This document shows positions 7,045 through 10,173 of a stretch of DNA of 10,173 nt, piece after piece. The position numbers and the translations under genes were made by a program. This stretch comes from Gammaproteobacteria bacterium (lineage in GTDB: Bacteria > Pseudomonadota > Gammaproteobacteria > Francisellales > CACEW01), in contig JANQIS010000182.1 of assembly GCA_028282045.1 (NCBI GenBank), positions 1 through 10,173 on the forward strand, in the 5' to 3' direction. The notes beneath the pieces were generated by a model. It searched no databases and was not told the origin of the DNA. It was given only the letters and a program-made list of their open reading frames with translations. Numbering within the stretch: the first letter of the stretch is position 1; each line of letters opens with the position of its first letter.

Positions 7045-7473
7045 ATGGCCACAGCAAACACATTTAAGCTTGATATCGTCAGCCCGGAAGGTGCCATCTT
7101 CTCTGGTGATGTCGAGATGCTGCTGATCAAAGGTGGTGACGGTGATCTGGGTATCACGCCGGGTCACTTGCAATTGCTGACCAGTGTAGCACCTGGAGCG
7201 GTACGCATTCGTCATGGCAATACTGAAGAAATTCTTTATATCTCCGGTGGTATCCTTGAAGTGCAGCCTACACAAGTGAGCATTATGGCTGATACTGTTG
7301 CCCGTCCGCAGGATGTCAACGAAGCTGCCGCCCTGGAAGCTAAGCAACGCGCCGAAAAAGCCCTGAGCAATAAAGGTAGTGCTGATGAGTACCGTAAGTC
7401 ATTGCAAGATTTGCAAGAGGCGATGGCGAAGTTGAGGGTGATTGAGTTGATGCGCCAGCGTCGCAAAAAATGA
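7045..7473 (+). CDS. atpC: ATP synthase F1 subunit epsilon
   Basis: 142 residues (E. coli 139). An N-terminal beta-sandwich of about 85 residues carries GDLGITPGHLQLLT and YISGGILEVQP. It is followed by a two-helix C-terminal domain rich in Ala, Lys and Glu, ending LRVIELMRQRRKK. Epsilon sits at the foot of gamma on the c-ring. In many bacteria its C-terminal helices can extend to inhibit ATP hydrolysis, and both helices are present here. AAGGCG at 7031-7036 lies eight bases ahead of the ATG. This is the last atp gene; a hairpin follows eight bases after its stop. Confidence 0.97.
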   Translation: MATANTFKLDIVSPEGAIFSGDVEMLLIKGGDGDLGITPGHLQLLTSVAPGAVRIRHGNTEEILYISGGILEVQPTQVSIMADTVARPQDVNEAAALEAKQRAEKALSNKGSADEYRKSLQDLQEAMAKLRVIELMRQRRKK

Positions 7474-7480
7474 CGTAGTC

Positions 7481-7501
7481 ACCCCGTACTTGATACGGGG
7501 T
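7481..7501 (+). terminator. Perfect hairpin just after atpC; possible weak terminator or palindromic repeat
   Basis: ACCCCGTA (7481-7488) and TACGGGGT (7494-7501) form a perfect 8-bp stem around a CTTGA loop. No T-run follows on the plus strand, so it is not a classical intrinsic terminator. It may instead stabilise the 3' end of the atp message or attenuate read-through into glmU. On the minus strand the stem is followed after eight bases by TTTTTT, but no minus-strand gene is evident. Stems of the CCCCGTACTTGATACGGGG type also occur in dispersed palindromic repeats in bacteria, so a repeat is an equal possibility. Confidence 0.5.
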
Positions 7502-7777
7502 CCGGTCAAGTCACGCATTTTGCACTCATCTTCGGCACTTCTTTGTCACAAGACTCAGTCATGTACTCGTTGTACACTCCATTCATTTTGCCCTGTCAGA
7601 AGCCCCAAATCTAAACGCAAACTGAGTGAAAGTCTTTTTGTCTTACAGTGCCACCCCACTTCCTGCTTGTTGCGATACCGATCTATGGCAGTTTTTATGC
7701 GCAGTTCGACTACTTCCCTACTCAAAAAGCTGCTCAGACGTTAAAATAAAAAGATTACAAAATATTAGCTATGCATT
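7502..7777. other. Non-coding atpC-glmU gap with possible structured repeat
   Basis: No convincing gene is present. An open frame at 7490-7744 gives an 84-residue sequence rich in Ser, Arg, Cys and Leu with no domain I recognise and no ribosome site. Complementary segments suggest a fold. GGCACT (7534-7539) pairs with AGTGCC (7647-7652). AAGACTCAGT (7550-7559) can pair with ACTGAGT plus TCTT (7621-7636), leaving a bulge. TGTAC (7562-7566) pairs with GTACA (7572-7576). The last 37 bases before glmU are very A/T-rich and may hold its promoter, but no clear -35/-10 pair is seen. A dispersed repeat inserted between atpC and glmU is the favoured reading. Confidence 0.4.
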
Positions 7778-9151
7778 ATGCCATTAAGTATCGTTATCCT
7801 TGCGGCAGGGAGTGGTTCTCGTATGAACTCTCAGCAACCGAAGGTACTGCATCAACTTGCGGGTAAGGCATTGATTGAGCATGTGCTGGATACGGTGGCA
7901 GAACTGAAGGCTGATAACGTTTTTGTGATTTGCGGACACCAAGGTGAGTTAGTTAAAACCGCTATGGCGCATCGTAATGAAGTTATTTGGGTCGTACAAA
8001 AAGAACAGCTAGGCACTGGCCATGCAGTACAGCAAGTGTTACCACAATTACCAGTCGATCATCAAGTGCTGATCCTTTATGGCGATGTCCCGATGATTAC
8101 CAGCGCGACTTTGCAGCATTTTGTCAAATCAACGGGTAAGTCACAGCTTGGTTTATTGACGGCTACTGTTGATAACCCATCAGGGCTTGGTCGGGTTATC
8201 CGCGATGAATACCGCCAAGTGACCGGTATTGTTGAAGAGCGTGATGCTTCTGACTTACAAAAACAAGTACAGGAGATTAACAGCGGTATTTACTGTGTCT
8301 ATGCCAAGCATTTGCAGGATTGGTTACCACAATTAAATAACCAAAATAGTCAGGGCGAATATTACTTGACTGATATTGTCAAAATGGCGCGTGAACATGG
8401 TGTGGCTATTTCAGTATCGCGTCCTAAAGATGTGCAAGAAATTTATGGCGCTAATACACGGGCAGAGTTGGCAAAATTGGAGCGCTGTTATCAATACTGG
8501 CAAGCGCGTGACCTGATGTTGGCGGGCGTCACGATGTTTGATCCGGCGCGTGTGGATATTCGCGGTGTTGTTGTGCCGGCACAGGATTGTATTGTCGATG
8601 TTAATGTGATTTTTGAAGGCAAAGTAACCTTAGGCAAGAACGCTACCATTGGGCCTAATTGTATTATCCGCGATAGTTTCATTGAGGAAGATGTGGTGAT
8701 TGAAGCCAATAGCGTCATTGACGGTGCCAGGCTCGAGGCAGGTTGTCATATAGGACCATTTGCACGCATTCGTCCCAACAGTGTGATTAAGACAGGTGCT
8801 AAAGTTGGTAATTTTGTCGAAGTGAAAAAAGCTACCTTAGGTGTAGGTAGTAAGGCGAATCATTTAAGTTATATTGGCGATGCGATTGTAGGTGCCAATG
8901 TCAATATCGGTGCAGGAGTGATAACGTGTAATTACGACGGAGCTAATAAGCACCAAACGGTGATTGAAGATGAAGTGTTTATCGGCTCTGATTGCCAACT
9001 TGTTGCACCGGTGACGATTGCTAAAGGCGCCACTGTGGGTGCAGGCACTACCGTTACCCAAGACGTCCCAGCCGATACACTCGCATTAGGCCGTTGCCGC
9101 CAATCGTTCGTCAAGGGGTGGCGACGACCGACTAAAAAGAGCAAAGGCTAA
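7778..9151 (+). CDS. glmU: Bifunctional UDP-GlcNAc pyrophosphorylase / glucosamine-1-phosphate acetyltransferase
   Basis: 457 residues (E. coli 456). It acetylates glucosamine-1-phosphate with acetyl-CoA, then joins the product to UTP to give UDP-N-acetylglucosamine for peptidoglycan and lipopolysaccharide. The N-terminal uridylyltransferase domain has LAAGSGSRM with PKVLH (Lys22) and the metal-binding Asp103 in LYGDVP. The C-terminal left-handed beta-helix has hexapeptide repeats from about residue 250. It also contains His362 in NHLSYIGDA, equivalent to the catalytic E. coli His363, and NIGAGVITCNYDGANK. The end KGWRRPTKK is typical. The ATG at 7778 lacks a clear ribosome site, but the conserved domain begins within four residues, so the start is well placed. 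glmS follows after three bases. Confidence 0.97.
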   Translation: MPLSIVILAAGSGSRMNSQQPKVLHQLAGKALIEHVLDTVAELKADNVFVICGHQGELVKTAMAHRNEVIWVVQKEQLGTGHAVQQVLPQLPVDHQVLILYGDVPMITSATLQHFVKSTGKSQLGLLTATVDNPSGLGRVIRDEYRQVTGIVEERDASDLQKQVQEINSGIYCVYAKHLQDWLPQLNNQNSQGEYYLTDIVKMAREHGVAISVSRPKDVQEIYGANTRAELAKLERCYQYWQARDLMLAGVTMFDPARVDIRGVVVPAQDCIVDVNVIFEGKVTLGKNATIGPNCIIRDSFIEEDVVIEANSVIDGARLEAGCHIGPFARIRPNSVIKTGAKVGNFVEVKKATLGVGSKANHLSYIGDAIVGANVNIGAGVITCNYDGANKHQTVIEDEVFIGSDCQLVAPVTIAKGATVGAGTTVTQDVPADTLALGRCRQSFVKGWRRPTKKSKG

Positions 9152-9154
9152 GCT

Positions 9155-10173
9155 ATGTGTGGTATTATCGCTGGTATTACCAAGCGCCCAATCAGCCCGA
9201 TATTAATCGAAGGATTAAAGCAACTGGAATATCGTGGTTATGATTCAGCCGGTATGTGTGTGGTTGATTCAGATGGGAAATCGCATTGCCTTAAAGTAGT
9301 CGGTAAAGTCGTCAGGCTGGCTGATGCGCTAGCGCAGCAACCGCTACCGGGTCATATTGGTATCGCCCATACACGTTGGGCCACTCATGGTAAACCAACA
9401 CAGATTAATGCGCACCCTCATGTGGTGGATCATATTGCCATTGTGCATAACGGCATTATTGAAAATGCTGATGTACTGCGTACTCAATTGATCGAGCATG
9501 GGTGTAGCATGCAGTCTGAAACGGACACGGAAGTCATTGCTCATTTGCTGGTGCGTGCCTGGTCTGATGCGGTTTCCCCTATCGCGGCGATTACCGAAGT
9601 GACACAACAACTGACCGGTGCCTATGGTCTGGTCATTTTAAACTTGCAGCAACCTGATACGCTTTATGCAGTACGCTCAGGCTCGCCCATGGTAATGGGT
9701 GTGGGCGTAGGCGAGCATTTTCTGGCTTCTGATGTCTTGGCATTACGTTCTTTGACCTCGCGCTTTATTTACCTTGAGGAAGGTGATATCACCGCAATAA
9801 CGGCAGATCAGTTTACTTTGTATGATCAACAAGGCCGGCTGACTATGCGCGATATTCATGAGCAACAGGTCAGTGTTGATGCTACTTCAAAAGCCCCCTA
9901 CAAACACTACATGCAAAAAGAGATCTACCAACAGCCGCAGGCAGTACAAGATACCTTGCAGCACTACTTCACCAATGAACAAAGCTTAACGGTGCCATCA
10001 GCCTTGCAGACACTGTTAAACCAAGTCAGAGCAATCAAAATTGTTGCTTGTGGTACCAGTTATCATGCTGGTTTAGTAGCAAAACACTGGTTGGAAGCAC
10101 ACGCTAAACTACCGTGTGATGTAGAGATTGCCAGTGAGTTTCGCTATCGTGAAAGTGTTACGCCAGAGCAGGC
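9155..10173 (+). CDS. glmS: Glutamine--fructose-6-phosphate aminotransferase, N-terminal part (cut by window end)
   Basis: 339 codons are present out of about 609. The enzyme moves the amide nitrogen of glutamine to fructose-6-phosphate, giving glucosamine-6-phosphate, the first step toward UDP-GlcNAc. It begins MCGIIAGITKRP; Cys2 becomes the N-terminal nucleophile after Met removal, which fixes the start. The glutaminase domain has LEYRGYDSAG, Arg74-Trp75 in HTRWATHG, and Asn99-Gly100 in HNGIIEN. After the linker, the first sugar-isomerase domain begins with VACGTSYHAG (CGTS at 299-302). AAAGGC at 9143-9148 sits six bases ahead, within the end of glmU. The glmU-glmS pair is as in E. coli. 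The reading frame is open to the last base. Confidence 0.97.
   Translation, partial: MCGIIAGITKRPISPILIEGLKQLEYRGYDSAGMCVVDSDGKSHCLKVVGKVVRLADALAQQPLPGHIGIAHTRWATHGKPTQINAHPHVVDHIAIVHNGIIENADVLRTQLIEHGCSMQSETDTEVIAHLLVRAWSDAVSPIAAITEVTQQLTGAYGLVILNLQQPDTLYAVRSGSPMVMGVGVGEHFLASDVLALRSLTSRFIYLEEGDITAITADQFTLYDQQGRLTMRDIHEQQVSVDATSKAPYKHYMQKEIYQQPQAVQDTLQHYFTNEQSLTVPSALQTLLNQVRAIKIVACGTSYHAGLVAKHWLEAHAKLPCDVEIASEFRYRESVTPEQ

Noticed and set aside
7481..7501. Classical rho-independent terminator for the atp operon
   Set aside because: The stem is perfect but no T-run follows on the coding strand, so only a weak or stabilising role is supported.
7490..7744. 84-residue open frame in the atpC-glmU gap
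   Set aside because: It starts within the hairpin stem, lacks a ribosome site, and has a repeat-like, unprotein-like composition.

Overview
The window is a housekeeping segment of a proteobacterial chromosome, almost certainly gammaproteobacterial. It carries a complete F1Fo ATP synthase operon in the order atpI-atpB-atpE-atpF-atpH-atpA-atpG-atpD-atpC, followed on the same strand by glmU and the first part of glmS. This order, including the atpC-glmU-glmS linkage, matches Escherichia coli, and the proteins align closely with E. coli sequences recalled from memory (AtpA is 513 residues in both). The moderate GC content and the long c subunit (98 residues) would fit a Legionella/Coxiella-like lineage. 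That placement is a guess from memory, not a demonstration.

Positions 1-148 hold the right-hand end of an insertion sequence: the last 39 codons of a transposase that looks like the IS481 family, then its probable terminal repeat. Positions 158-299 hold a minus-strand tRNA-Gly(GCC) gene with an encoded CCA end and a good sigma70-type promoter. Positions 300-584 are non-coding and carry one or two promoters for the atp operon. The best is TTGTCA-N17-TATACT, which lies inside the longest possible atpI reading frame and so fixes the atpI start downstream at 585.

Positions 585-7473 are the nine atp genes, tightly packed: atpI/atpB overlap by 4 bases, atpF/atpH by 1, and the remaining gaps are 8-38 bases. 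AtpI, a, c and b are the membrane-sector genes; delta, alpha, gamma, beta and epsilon form the stalk and catalytic head. Catalytic and proton-path residues are intact. Two proteins stand out. The c subunit has Asp-Gln-Phe-Ala where many relatives have Asp-Ala-Ile-Pro, plus extensions at both ends. The beta subunit has a Lys/Ala/Thr-rich N-terminal extension of about 23 residues.

Positions 7474-7777 are a 304-base non-coding gap. It holds a perfect 8-bp hairpin just after atpC and a larger potential fold, and it may be a dispersed palindromic repeat unit. Positions 7778-10173 hold glmU (complete) and glmS (cut by the window end), which together make UDP-N-acetylglucosamine from fructose-6-phosphate with GlmM, encoded elsewhere. 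I found no CRISPR array, defence system or clearly new multi-gene system. The intergenic repeat, the c-subunit variant and the AtpD extension are the observations most worth a second look.
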